DNA of 6,388 nt from the NCBI GenBank assembly GCA_030609665.1, contig JAUWBW010000110.1, positions 1-6,388 of the forward strand, read 5' to 3'. Positions 1 to 4,976 of the stretch are shown one piece after another (within the stretch, counting starts at the first letter, position 1; the number at the start of each line of letters is the position of its first letter). The notes under the pieces are model-generated. The model was not told the origin of the DNA, made no database searches, and worked only from the letters and a program-made list of their open reading frames with translations. A program made the position numbers and the translations under genes. This DNA is from Methanosarcinaceae archaeon (GTDB taxonomy: Archaea > Halobacteriota > Methanosarcinia > Methanosarcinales > Methanosarcinaceae).

Positions 1-302
1 TCAACTTCTTGTGAAGTGCCGCAACTGGAGTTCTTGCCTAGATCTTCCTTCGAAAAGTGAGAGATAACAATCTCATCCAACCAGATCCAATCAGTACTAT
101 ATACATTTGCATAGATCGAATTACATCCAGGACATTTTGCCACAATTATTAATGAGTCATCAAATGAGTGATAACTTATACTTGACAAACTTGCACCACA
201 TGCACTACAAACCCCAATTTCGTTTGTTTCAATATCGTATGCAGGGGCCTGATTTGCACCTATGTGCAAGATGTTATTTTTTAGATCATATCCGTAGTCC
301 AT
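1..302 (-). CDS. Zinc-ribbon hypothetical protein, 3' end outside window
   Basis: Reading the minus strand from an ATG at 302 gives 100 uninterrupted codons to the window edge, so the C-terminus is missing. The start is well supported: GGTGA (complement of 308-312) lies five bases upstream of the ATG. The protein begins MDYGYDLKNNILHIG. It carries two Cys pairs, C32-x2-C35 (VCSACG) and C57-x2-C60 (KCPGCN), separated by 21 residues with a beta-rich segment between. This is the layout of a small zinc ribbon. A tryptophan-rich strand (around residues 72-75) and an acidic tail follow, with another Cys at 94. Zinc ribbons of this kind bind nucleic acid or protein partners, but nothing here shows which. 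It is divergent from the winged-helix operon starting at 486 and shares that control region. I do not recognise the family. The coding call rests on the open frame, the binding site and the Cys pairs. Confidence 0.8.
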   Translation of the reverse strand, partial: MDYGYDLKNNILHIGANQAPAYDIETNEIGVCSACGASLSSISYHSFDDSLIIVAKCPGCNSIYANVYSTDWIWLDEIVISHFSKEDLGKNSSCGTSQEV

Positions 303-339
303 ATAGTTCACCAATGTGTATATCTACAATATGTCTTTT

Positions 340-350
340 CAATATATCAC
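340..350 (-). promoter_or_regulatory. Candidate TATA box for the minus-strand zinc-ribbon gene
   Basis: On the minus strand this reads GATATATTG-like, about 40 bases upstream of the ATG at 302. It would place transcription start near 315-322, just ahead of the GGTGA site. A second AT-rich candidate (CTATAAC) lies at about 358-366. The choice between them is inference. Confidence 0.35.
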
Positions 351-357
351 AATTGTG
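348..357. promoter_or_regulatory. Palindrome CACAATTGTG, possible operator
   Basis: A perfect 10-bp palindrome overlaps the predicted promoter of the minus-strand gene. Its half-site TTGTG recurs at 403-407 and, inverted (CACAA), at 451-455 near the promoter of the divergent operon. A short AT-rich palindrome can arise by chance. The repeated half-site is what makes it worth listing. Confidence 0.35.
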
Positions 358-400
358 TTATAGTGAGGTAAAAAAAGTGAGGATTGGAAAAAACATTACA

Positions 401-457
401 ATTTGTGCCATCATCGATAAATATTTTACAAACATATATATAGTTTATTGCACAAAT
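401..457. promoter_or_regulatory. 8-bp inverted repeat bracketing the TATA box
   Basis: ATTTGTGC at 401-408 and its exact complement GCACAAAT at 450-457 flank the TATA-like stretch at 432-442, with corresponding bases 49 bp apart. The arms are too far apart for a simple dimer site. They could hold two regulator dimers or a loop over the promoter. Both downstream genes encode winged-helix proteins, so autoregulation is a natural inference. The sequence shows only the repeat. Confidence 0.4.
432..442 (+). promoter_or_regulatory. TATA box of the winged-helix operon
   Basis: ACATATATATA is a good archaeal TATA element. Transcription would start near 462-468, giving a short leader that still contains the AGGAGGT site at 473-479. 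Confidence 0.5.
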
Positions 458-472
458 AGAGAAATGAATTAC

Positions 473-479
473 AGGAGGT
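473..479 (+). promoter_or_regulatory. Strong Shine-Dalgarno AGGAGGT that fixes a GTG start
   Basis: AGGAGGT is followed by a six-base spacer and GTG at 486. This near-perfect match to the archaeal 16S 3' end decides the start in favour of GTG, since no ATG is suitably placed. Confidence 0.85.
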
Positions 480-485
480 ATACTC

Positions 486-809
486 GTGAGTTCAATCCGA
501 TCTAAAATAAAAAGGCGTTTGGAAAAGTTCATTGAACTTGATGCTAATGGAGTTCGTAGTCACATTCTATCTGTTTTTTTGAAAGTGAAAAAGGCTACAG
601 TTGACACCATATACGAAACCCTTGCCAAAAAACGTGATATTAGCCGAAGTGCTGTAGCATCCATGGTTGGATATATTCATTCCAAACTTGGAGTACTAAG
701 GGCACATAAGGAATCATACAAAACACCAATCGTATATTCTTTGAAAGAAGAGTATGGCGATATGATCAAAGCGGCACTTAATTCCGGTCCCGCAACCGTT
801 GCTACCTGA
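486..809 (+). CDS. DUF2551-like winged-helix protein
   Basis: This is a 107-residue basic protein with a GTG start set by the AGGAGGT site. Residues 1-13 are very basic (MSSIRSKIKRRLE). Residues 24-36 form a hydrophobic helix, and about 37-70 read as a helix-turn-helix with recognition helix SRSAVASMVGYIHSKLG. Residues 72-87 (RAHKESYKTPIVYSL) look like a wing. The pattern, length and SRSAVASMVGYIHSKLG core resemble my recollection of the archaeal DUF2551 family, small proteins of unknown function common in methanogens. That family call is from memory, not a search. It is probably a DNA-binding regulator in the cytoplasm. It is first in an operon with the gene at 833 (23-base gap), and its promoter lies between inverted repeats that could be its own operator. 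The last residues (NSGPATVAT) look unstructured. Confidence 0.8.
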   Translation: MSSIRSKIKRRLEKFIELDANGVRSHILSVFLKVKKATVDTIYETLAKKRDISRSAVASMVGYIHSKLGVLRAHKESYKTPIVYSLKEEYGDMIKAALNSGPATVAT

Positions 810-832
810 TAATTGCCACGAGCTTAAGATAC

Positions 833-1234
833 ATGGCACTTGTTAAGGATGCACCGAGAACTGCCACTACTATCGTTATACGTTCCGATGCAAATGCACG
901 CATAACGCATTCCAAAGACCCTTTTTACAGCTTCATGCGCCGATTGTTCCAGGAAGACACCACGGCTGTAAGAGGACAAAAGTTTCTCACAATGGTTGAA
1001 GAACGCCAGAAAAGCGGCAATCCGATCAAGACGAATGAGTGGGAGTCGATCCTTGAAGAACTCGACATCGGGCGCGCGTCTTTCTATGCGATGCGAAATA
1101 AACTTCTGGGCGCAGGGTTAATTAGCAACAAAAACCGCGAGTACCGCTTATCCGGTCAGTTCAGTAAAGATCTCATCGATATGGCAAAATGGTGGTGGTC
1201 AGTCGTGTTGGACGAAAACCCGGACAACCTGTGA
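833..1234 (+). CDS. Second small winged-helix-like protein of the operon
   Basis: This is a 133-residue protein. The ATG at 833 is the first start codon in its frame after the upstream stop (809). No clear Shine-Dalgarno precedes it, which suggests translational coupling to the upstream gene. Residues 1-27 are polar and variable-looking. Residues 28-60 form helices (FYSFMRRLFQEDTTAVRGQKFLTMVEERQ). Residues 67-97 (TNEWESILEELDIGRASFYAMRNKLLGAGLI) have the spacing of a helix-turn-helix, and 98-107 (SNKNREYRLS) read as a beta-hairpin wing. The C-terminus is rich in tryptophan (KWWWSVVLDE). I do not recognise a named family. The shape is that of a transcription regulator working with, or alongside, the DUF2551-like partner. 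No ligand, metal site or enzyme motif is visible. Confidence 0.8.
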   Translation: MALVKDAPRTATTIVIRSDANARITHSKDPFYSFMRRLFQEDTTAVRGQKFLTMVEERQKSGNPIKTNEWESILEELDIGRASFYAMRNKLLGAGLISNKNREYRLSGQFSKDLIDMAKWWWSVVLDENPDNL

Positions 1235-1300
1235 CGATAATTACGCATCAACCGATAGATTAATACACTACTTTTGCAATTAAGGTGATGCATTCGTAAT

Positions 1301-1376
1301 AGCCCGGTAGTGTAGTGGTCAATCATGCAGGACTCTGGATCCCGCAACCTCGGTTCGAATCCGTGCCGGGCTACCA
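1301..1376 (+). tRNA. tRNA-Gln (CUG), CCA encoded
   Basis: The acceptor stem 1301-1307/1366-1372 pairs perfectly, with discriminator A1373 and a genomic CCA (1374-1376). The anticodon loop 1333-1339 is CUCUGGA, giving anticodon CUG at 1335-1337, which reads glutamine CAG. The D-loop contains AGUGGUCAA and the T-loop is UUCGAAU. Two stems are imperfect. The anticodon stem has an A-C mismatch (A1329 with C1342, positions 28-42). The T stem has a U-U mismatch (second pair, positions 50-64). There is no intron. In archaea such tRNAs are normally charged as Glu-tRNA-Gln and then amidated by GatDE. That is family knowledge, not visible here. Confidence 0.92.
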
Positions 1377-1540
1377 AATCATTTCTCAATTACATTTAAT
1401 TTAGTCATGTTTGTTCAACCGTTGTTGACACTGAGTGAACAATTCGCCGCAGGCGGCGCCTTCCACCCCCACCAAGTAAATCCTTGCTGATGCTCAATTT
1501 ACTTAGAGTAAACTTGACCAGTTCGATTCCCATTTTTACT
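1377..1540. other. Gene-free spacer between tRNA-Gln and the convergent hydrolase gene
   Basis: It separates the plus-strand tRNA from the 3' end of the minus-strand hydrolase. It holds a short GC hairpin, CGCCG-CAGG-CGGCG (1445-1458), overlapped by GGCGCC (1455-1460). There is also an inverted GTTCA/TGAAC pair at about 1419-1440. Neither is followed by a clear T-tract, so they are weak terminator candidates. I see no coding frame with a plausible start site. Confidence 0.5.
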
Positions 1541-2302
1541 TTACACTTCGATCTCCAGCAGATCAGAAGCGACCCGCGCGCCCCCTTTAAAGTATTGTTG
1601 AAGAAGTTCAACAGATTCCCCTTCATGCCCCTGCATGTGAGGATATAAATGCGTCAAATATAGCCTGTCGACACCAATCCCCTGACCGTGCTCATCTATG
1701 TAATCAGCCAACATGTCAGGCGTGGTGTGGTTTGTAACCTCGAACCCGATCGGGAATGAGCATTCATGTATCAAGACATCAACATCGCTGCACAAGTCCA
1801 TAATAGGCTCACATGGTTCAGTGTCCCCGGAGTACACGACTGTTGCGCCGCTGGACTCGATCCTGTAGCCAAGTGAGGGTACACTGTGTACACCCGATGC
1901 ACAGGTGATCTTACAACTTACGCCATCCGGCGTGAATACTTCACCGGCGGCGACCTCTGTTACACTGATGTCTACCTTGCCCTGCATGTAATCATATATC
2001 CCAAGCAAATCGGTTATCCACTGCTGTGTACCTTTCGGACCATATATTGTGACGTCGGTCTTGTCGCACAGCCAGTTGGCTTTGATGAGGCACAGGACAT
2101 CTGCCACATGGTCAAGATGCAGGTGAGAGAGTACTATCGTATCGATGTCTGTGTGTTTGTAACTACTTTCGAATATGCGGTTCAATACGCCGCCGCCACA
2201 GTCGAACAGGATCGGCTTTGAGTCGATCTCAATTATCATGCCTGACTGCACCCTGTTTGGCTGTGGGATTGCAACACCTGTTCCGAGAAATGTTATTTTC
2301 AT
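1541..2302 (-). CDS. RNase Z-like metallo-beta-lactamase-fold hydrolase
   Basis: This is a 253-residue cytoplasmic metallo-hydrolase. The strand MKITFLGTGVAIPQPNR at the N-terminus is typical of the RNase Z/arylsulfatase branch of the fold. Metal ligands are visible in order: the HxHxDH motif at residues 60-65 (SHLHLDHVAD), H139 (SGVHSVPSLGYRI), D160 (YSGDTEP) and H218 (LTHLYP). HECSF (179-183) and NHTTP (191-195) complete the pattern, so the dinuclear zinc site looks intact. Cellular tRNase Z is longer, near 300 residues, with a flexible tRNA-binding exosite arm. Here the region after the HxHxDH motif looks too short to hold it. I therefore favour an RNase Z-like hydrolase of unknown substrate over the tRNA 3' processing enzyme, despite the neighbouring tRNA genes. 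The chosen ATG at 2302 starts exactly at the conserved MKITFLGTG. An ATG 12 bases upstream is out of frame. No strong ribosome site precedes it. Confidence 0.88.
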   Translation of the reverse strand: MKITFLGTGVAIPQPNRVQSGMIIEIDSKPILFDCGGGVLNRIFESSYKHTDIDTIVLSHLHLDHVADVLCLIKANWLCDKTDVTIYGPKGTQQWITDLLGIYDYMQGKVDISVTEVAAGEVFTPDGVSCKITCASGVHSVPSLGYRIESSGATVVYSGDTEPCEPIMDLCSDVDVLIHECSFPIGFEVTNHTTPDMLADYIDEHGQGIGVDRLYLTHLYPHMQGHEGESVELLQQYFKGGARVASDLLEIEV

Positions 2303-2529
2303 GAATTTTCATTGTCCCCAATAGTAATTTAAGTTTGTCAACTTGCCTTGGCAATTGAGTACTGCCACCTTTGGTGGCAGAGATCGGCGCCGTAAAAACC
2401 ACCAGCCACCCCAATAGACAGCGCCTTTACACTGCGTTAAGAACAAGGCTTAAGTACGTTAAATATAATTATGTGGTGTCCTGCTCAGTTTGATATTTCG
2501 AACAGCGCATGATAAGTTTTATAATACGC
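2303..2529. promoter_or_regulatory. Divergent control region between hydrolase and tRNA-Leu
   Basis: This spacer must hold both promoters. For tRNA-Leu the best TATA candidate is TTAAATATAATT (2459-2470), which implies a 5' leader of about 30-35 bases. TTTTATAAT (about 2517-2525) is too close to the tRNA to place the start upstream of it. For the hydrolase, the AT stretch at 2323-2333 is a weak candidate. A perfect hairpin lies at 2362-2380. Confidence 0.45.
2362..2380. repeat. Perfect 8-bp hairpin, CTGCCACC/GGTGGCAG
   Basis: The two 8-base arms (2362-2369 and 2373-2380) are exact complements around a TTT loop. A second small hairpin, TTGCC-TT-GGCAA, lies at 2343-2354. Both are 40-80 bases upstream of the hydrolase ATG, so they could be operator sites or leader RNA structure. 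Function is not shown. Confidence 0.5.
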
Positions 2530-2614
2530 GCGAGGGTAGCCCAGCCAGGTCAAAGGCGCTGGACTTAAGATCCAGTAACGCAGGTTTTCGAGGGTTCGAA
2601 TCCCTCCCTTCGCA
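2530..2614 (+). tRNA. tRNA-Leu (UAA), no encoded CCA
   Basis: This is a class II tRNA with acceptor GCGAGGG (2530-2536) pairing to CCUUCGC (2607-2613), including one G-U pair, and discriminator A2614. The anticodon stem CUGGA/UCCAG encloses CUUAAGA, giving anticodon UAA (2566-2568). The long variable arm (2576-2589) can form AAC/GUU. The T arm GAGGG-UUCGAAU-CCCUC (2590-2606) is perfect. The 3' CCA is not in the DNA, unlike tRNA-Gln in this window, so it must be added by the CCA enzyme. Confidence 0.95.
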
Positions 2615-2621
2615 CTTTTTT
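2615..2621 (+). terminator. T-tract terminator after tRNA-Leu
   Basis: Six T residues directly follow the tRNA 3' end. In archaea an oligo-T run is enough for termination. There is no hairpin other than the tRNA itself. Confidence 0.6.
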
Positions 2622-2759
2622 AAAGAGATATAGGTAACCTGATTTTTTGTACGCCATTCATTTTTATTACGTTATGTATTTTCTCAAATCCAAAAAACAA
2701 TAATTTATTAAATTTTTTCTGCATGTTTTAAAGCTATGAGATTTTACAATAATGGCACA

Positions 2760-2876
2760 CTTTTTATTAAGAACTCATCCCAAAACATTATAATAATCTA
2801 TATTCTGAGTTTAATATAAGCCATCCAATTCATATTTTTAAGAAAGCGGTTTTGGGGTGGCCTCTAAACTAAAAAG
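2760..2876. repeat. Imperfect long inverted repeat, possible MITE or IS-end remnant
   Basis: The left arm at 2760-2786 (containing CATCCCAAAAC) and right arm at 2849-2876 (containing GTTTTGGGGTG) are complementary at about 22 of 27 positions with one gap. The last eight inner bases and seven outer bases match exactly. The arms enclose 62 bases, for 117 bp in total, and no open frame lies inside. I see no clear target-site duplication. This could be a miniature transposable element, the remains of an insertion sequence, or an RNA hairpin. Confidence 0.45.
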
Positions 2877-2960
2877 TATATATTAGAAACAAATTTTAGA
2901 ACAGATGTTTCCAAATCTATATGTTGCATTTGGTGCCATGTTTACCCTAGCAATCATTCA

Positions 2961-2980
2961 CGAAACTGTATAAAATATAA
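2961..2980 (+). promoter_or_regulatory. BRE/TATA promoter of the surface protein
   Basis: CGAAACTGTATAAAATATAA combines a purine-A-rich element (CGAAAC) with TATAAAAT. Transcription would begin near 2997, giving a leader of roughly 38 bases that contains both GGAGGGGA and GGAAGGGGGT. Confidence 0.55.
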
Positions 2981-3010
2981 CAAATAGTTTAATTTCTAGC
3001 TTGGAGGGGA

Positions 3011-3034
3011 GTGATTGTGAGGAAGGGGGTATAA
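3011..3034 (+). other. Seven-codon frame abutting the surface-protein start
   Basis: GTG at 3011, preceded by GGAGGGGA (3003-3010, with no spacer), opens a seven-codon frame (MIVRKGV) ending at TAA 3032-3034. The next codon in the same frame is the ATG of the surface protein at 3035. It may be chance. If translated, it would couple translation or act as a tiny leader. Confidence 0.2.
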
Positions 3035-4681
3035 ATGAAAGCAAAAGATATGGTCAAGGGATCAGGGTACAAATTCCATGTGAAAAATATTTGCAAAAAC
3101 TTGATTCTTTGTTTTGTGATCTTTGGAGCGATCATCTTCACAAGTTCAATGGTGATGGCAGAGTATATAGAACAACCTGCCAATGAAAGTTCAACAATTA
3201 GTGCATTCGATGGAAACGATATTTTTGATTTTGAATTTGCAAAACTTATCGAGGAAAATATAGGAAATAATAGCGCAGAAATGATCTTCATTTTTGGAAC
3301 GTGTTTTGGTGGAGGTATGATAGATGATCTGGACAAACTCCAAAATAAAAGCAAATTGGCTGCAGCGTCTGCATCCAGGCATAATGAAAAGTCGTATGGA
3401 GGTGATTATTCTCGTGCATGGACTGATAACGAGGATTATTACAAAAAGGCATTCCATGATGCGATAGAGAAAAATCCAAATAGAAATGTAAGTGTTTTGT
3501 TTGAAGAGGCAAATCAAACAGATGTACGCGGTCCCAAAGGGGCACCAGTCAAGGAACATCCTCAAAAGAAGTTCAACGGCACAAATGCAGAAAGTATAAA
3601 GATAGGAAATCAAAGCGACAATGCGACCTCATTCCATGCCATATTATTTATAGGACAGGATGCCCCAAGACATCAAAATGATCTCAGAAGAATGAACGAT
3701 CTACTGATTAAGAATTATGGATTTACTAATGATACAATCCATGTTCTGGCTCTTGATCTTGGCGGCTCTACTTTAGCGGGAGCTAATGTTAATGGCAGAG
3801 ACTTACCAGGAGTCCCAATTGACGGTAATGGTACGTTGGAATCATTGAACGAGACACTTAAACAAATTAAACCACTGATGAATACCAGTGAACAGTTCTT
3901 GTTCTGGGCTGATGGGCATGGTGACATCCATAAAGTAAATAGAACAATCACCATGGTTCCCCACGAATTTAGTGTCACATATACAGTTCCAATAGATCCT
4001 GAGATGATAGATCAGTGGTTTGAAGGTAACGTTGGTATATTTGCCGAAGGTGTCACATCCGAAGAAGGGGCTTTAGTTTACTTGAATGGAGAATTTTTGG
4101 GTCCATTAAGTAATACGAGTGATAAGACCATATTTTCCTTCGATCCAAATCTTCTTAATTCGGAAAACGAAATTATAATCGAAAATGCATGTAATCCAGA
4201 AACAATTAGGATTACTGCAGCCAGCGCAGGAGGTACTGCCAGCGGGGATGAAATTCTAATGATAGAATCAGCAGATTCTTCTGGAAATAAAAAAGATATC
4301 TTCATTGAGGGTGATAATGTATATTCCTTTGGAAGTGGATACGGTTCAAACGAAACATACGACCTCTACATAGTAAAGGATAGATCATGGACTGATGGAA
4401 TGTCAATCACACCTTATGTGATCAAAATGACCATTTCCACAGATGTCAATGGCGATATAGTCCCTGACCCTACACTGATCTGGTCTTCTGCAGTTAGAGG
4501 AAAATATGATATCATCGTCGATGTAGAAGGAAATGGTAACTATGATCAAGATATCGATCCGCTCGACGATGCGGATGTAAACGATGCGGGTTTCGAAGTC
4601 CCGGTGCTAACGCCAGTTGGAATAATAGCATTAATTGGATTGCTTTTGGTGGTTACAATGAGCAGGATAAAGAGACGATAA
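3035..4681 (+). CDS. Secreted caspase/legumain-like surface protein, Cys half before His half, VPxxxP-type C-terminal anchor
   Basis: This 548-residue protein starts at an ATG behind GGAAGGGGGT. Residues 21-42 form a signal peptide (cleavage likely after VMA42). Residues 62-123 resemble the Cys half of clan CD peptidases (caspase, legumain C13): strand MIFIFGTC with C90, then FGGGMIDDL, then LAAASASRHNEKSYGG. Residues 151-176 (NVSVLFEEA to EHPQ) match the end of that fold. Residues 200-297 resemble the His half: HAILFIG, the helix RHQNDLRRMNDLLIKNYGF, IHVLALD, and FLFWADGHGD with H295. The family order is His then Cys, so the domain appears circularly permuted or rebuilt from two copies. Residues 345-395 look like a beta-sandwich (VYLNGEFLGPL), and 466-512 are Asp/Asn/Gly-rich and calcium-binding-like. 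The tail is VPVLTP (522-527), a hydrophobic span and RIKRR, fitting a VPxxxP-CTERM sorting signal for archaeosortase. Fifteen N-x-S/T sequons suggest glycosylation. Proteolytic activity is inference. Confidence 0.85.
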   Translation: MKAKDMVKGSGYKFHVKNICKNLILCFVIFGAIIFTSSMVMAEYIEQPANESSTISAFDGNDIFDFEFAKLIEENIGNNSAEMIFIFGTCFGGGMIDDLDKLQNKSKLAAASASRHNEKSYGGDYSRAWTDNEDYYKKAFHDAIEKNPNRNVSVLFEEANQTDVRGPKGAPVKEHPQKKFNGTNAESIKIGNQSDNATSFHAILFIGQDAPRHQNDLRRMNDLLIKNYGFTNDTIHVLALDLGGSTLAGANVNGRDLPGVPIDGNGTLESLNETLKQIKPLMNTSEQFLFWADGHGDIHKVNRTITMVPHEFSVTYTVPIDPEMIDQWFEGNVGIFAEGVTSEEGALVYLNGEFLGPLSNTSDKTIFSFDPNLLNSENEIIIENACNPETIRITAASAGGTASGDEILMIESADSSGNKKDIFIEGDNVYSFGSGYGSNETYDLYIVKDRSWTDGMSITPYVIKMTISTDVNGDIVPDPTLIWSSAVRGKYDIIVDVEGNGNYDQDIDPLDDADVNDAGFEVPVLTPVGIIALIGLLLVVTMSRIKRR

Positions 4682-4704
4682 TCTCTTTTCCTCTTTCTTT
4701 TTTT
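4669..4704 (+). terminator. Hairpin plus T-tract terminator overlapping the stop codon
   Basis: AAAGAGA (4669-4675) and TCTCTTT (4682-4688) form a perfect 7-bp stem around a six-base loop that includes the TAA stop. A pyrimidine run ending in seven Ts (4698-4704) follows. It ends the surface-protein transcript and separates it from the ATPase. Confidence 0.65.
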
Positions 4705-4829
4705 GGGATCAAATTACAGACAAAATCTTTGGTGAAGACGTATCAAGTCAGCGTAAAGTTTGCATGAAAAATGCATTTCTTGGACTCTGTGAAGAAGGAC
4801 TAAAACTTGAAGAGGATTTGAAAATCTGA
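4704..4829 (+). pseudogene. Possible 3' remnant of an unidentified gene
   Basis: In the frame ending at TGA 4827-4829, codons from TGG 4704 read WDQITDKIFGEDVSSQ, then RKVCMKNAFLGLCEEG, then LKLEEDLKI. This looks like the amphipathic, acidic C-terminus of a real soluble protein. It has no start with a ribosome site upstream. The only internal ATG (4764) would give 21 codons, and the frame reads back into the pyrimidine tract. I cannot name the family. The minus strand is also open here, so the coding impression could be chance. If real, it is debris from a gene lost between the surface protein and the ATPase. Confidence 0.3.
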
Positions 4830-4899
4830 GAAATCAGAAGTTGAATCATCTGTCTGTTTTTATTCAATGCATCTTGACTTACTCTAAATTTGCCGCTAT

Positions 4900-4976
4900 T
4901 TAATAACATGACCACCTCAATACCCATATTATTAAATAATATGGCCATCCAACTACCCATATAAGTGAATAATATG
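4900..4976. repeat. 33-bp tandem repeat across the ATPase promoter and start
   Basis: Unit 4900-4932 and unit 4933-4965 agree at 24 of 33 positions, sharing AATAAyATG and TACCCATAT blocks. A third partial copy begins at 4966 (AATAATATGG at 4968-4977). The period is 11 codons, and the frame through the first two units (ATG 4908 to TAA 4964) is the same as the ATPase frame that begins at GTG 4965. The repeat therefore looks like duplication of the 5' end of the gene, with the extra copies closed off by a stop. Confidence 0.6.
4924..4944. promoter_or_regulatory. 10-bp-arm palindrome, probable operator over the ATPase promoter
   Basis: CCATATTATT (4924-4933) and its exact complement AATAATATGG (4935-4944) surround a single A. 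A degenerate copy (CCATAT...ATATGG) lies at 4957-4977, exactly 33 bp away, about three helical turns. The AT core sits roughly 25-35 bases before the GTG/ATG starts, where a TATA box is expected, so a bound repressor would block the promoter. The regulator is unknown. Confidence 0.5.

Larger units (their letters stand above)
2622..3034. other. AT-rich gene-poor region
   Basis: About 400 bases between tRNA-Leu and the surface-protein gene hold no convincing coding frame on either strand. Contents I can support are an imperfect inverted-repeat element (2760-2876), a promoter for the surface protein (about 2961-2980) and a seven-codon frame directly before its ATG (3011-3034). The rest is AT-rich sequence with many stops and looks like accessory, poorly conserved DNA. 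Confidence 0.6.

Noticed and set aside
107..505. Plus-strand 132-codon open frame
   Set aside because: It lies antisense to the zinc-ribbon gene, has no ribosome site, has a His/Tyr/Cys-rich improbable composition and overlaps the promoter and start of the winged-helix operon.
1240..1300. ATTACGCATCA / TGATGCATTCGTAAT inverted repeat before tRNA-Gln
   Set aside because: Pairing needs a four-base bulge and has no T-tract. It is too weak to call as a terminator or operator.
1520..1531. AGTTCGATTCCC, resembling a tRNA T arm
   Set aside because: No matching acceptor, D arm or anticodon stem lies around it. It is a chance match.
1886..2221. Plus-strand 111-codon frame
   Set aside because: It is entirely antisense to the metallo-hydrolase with its intact active-site motifs, so it is a shadow frame.
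4188..4196. Second catalytic Cys (residue 386, ENACNP) after His295, which would restore the normal His-Cys order
   Set aside because: It lies in a beta-sandwich-like stretch and lacks the CxGG pattern and the following SASR/E-S-GG block. The C90 block fits the family far better.
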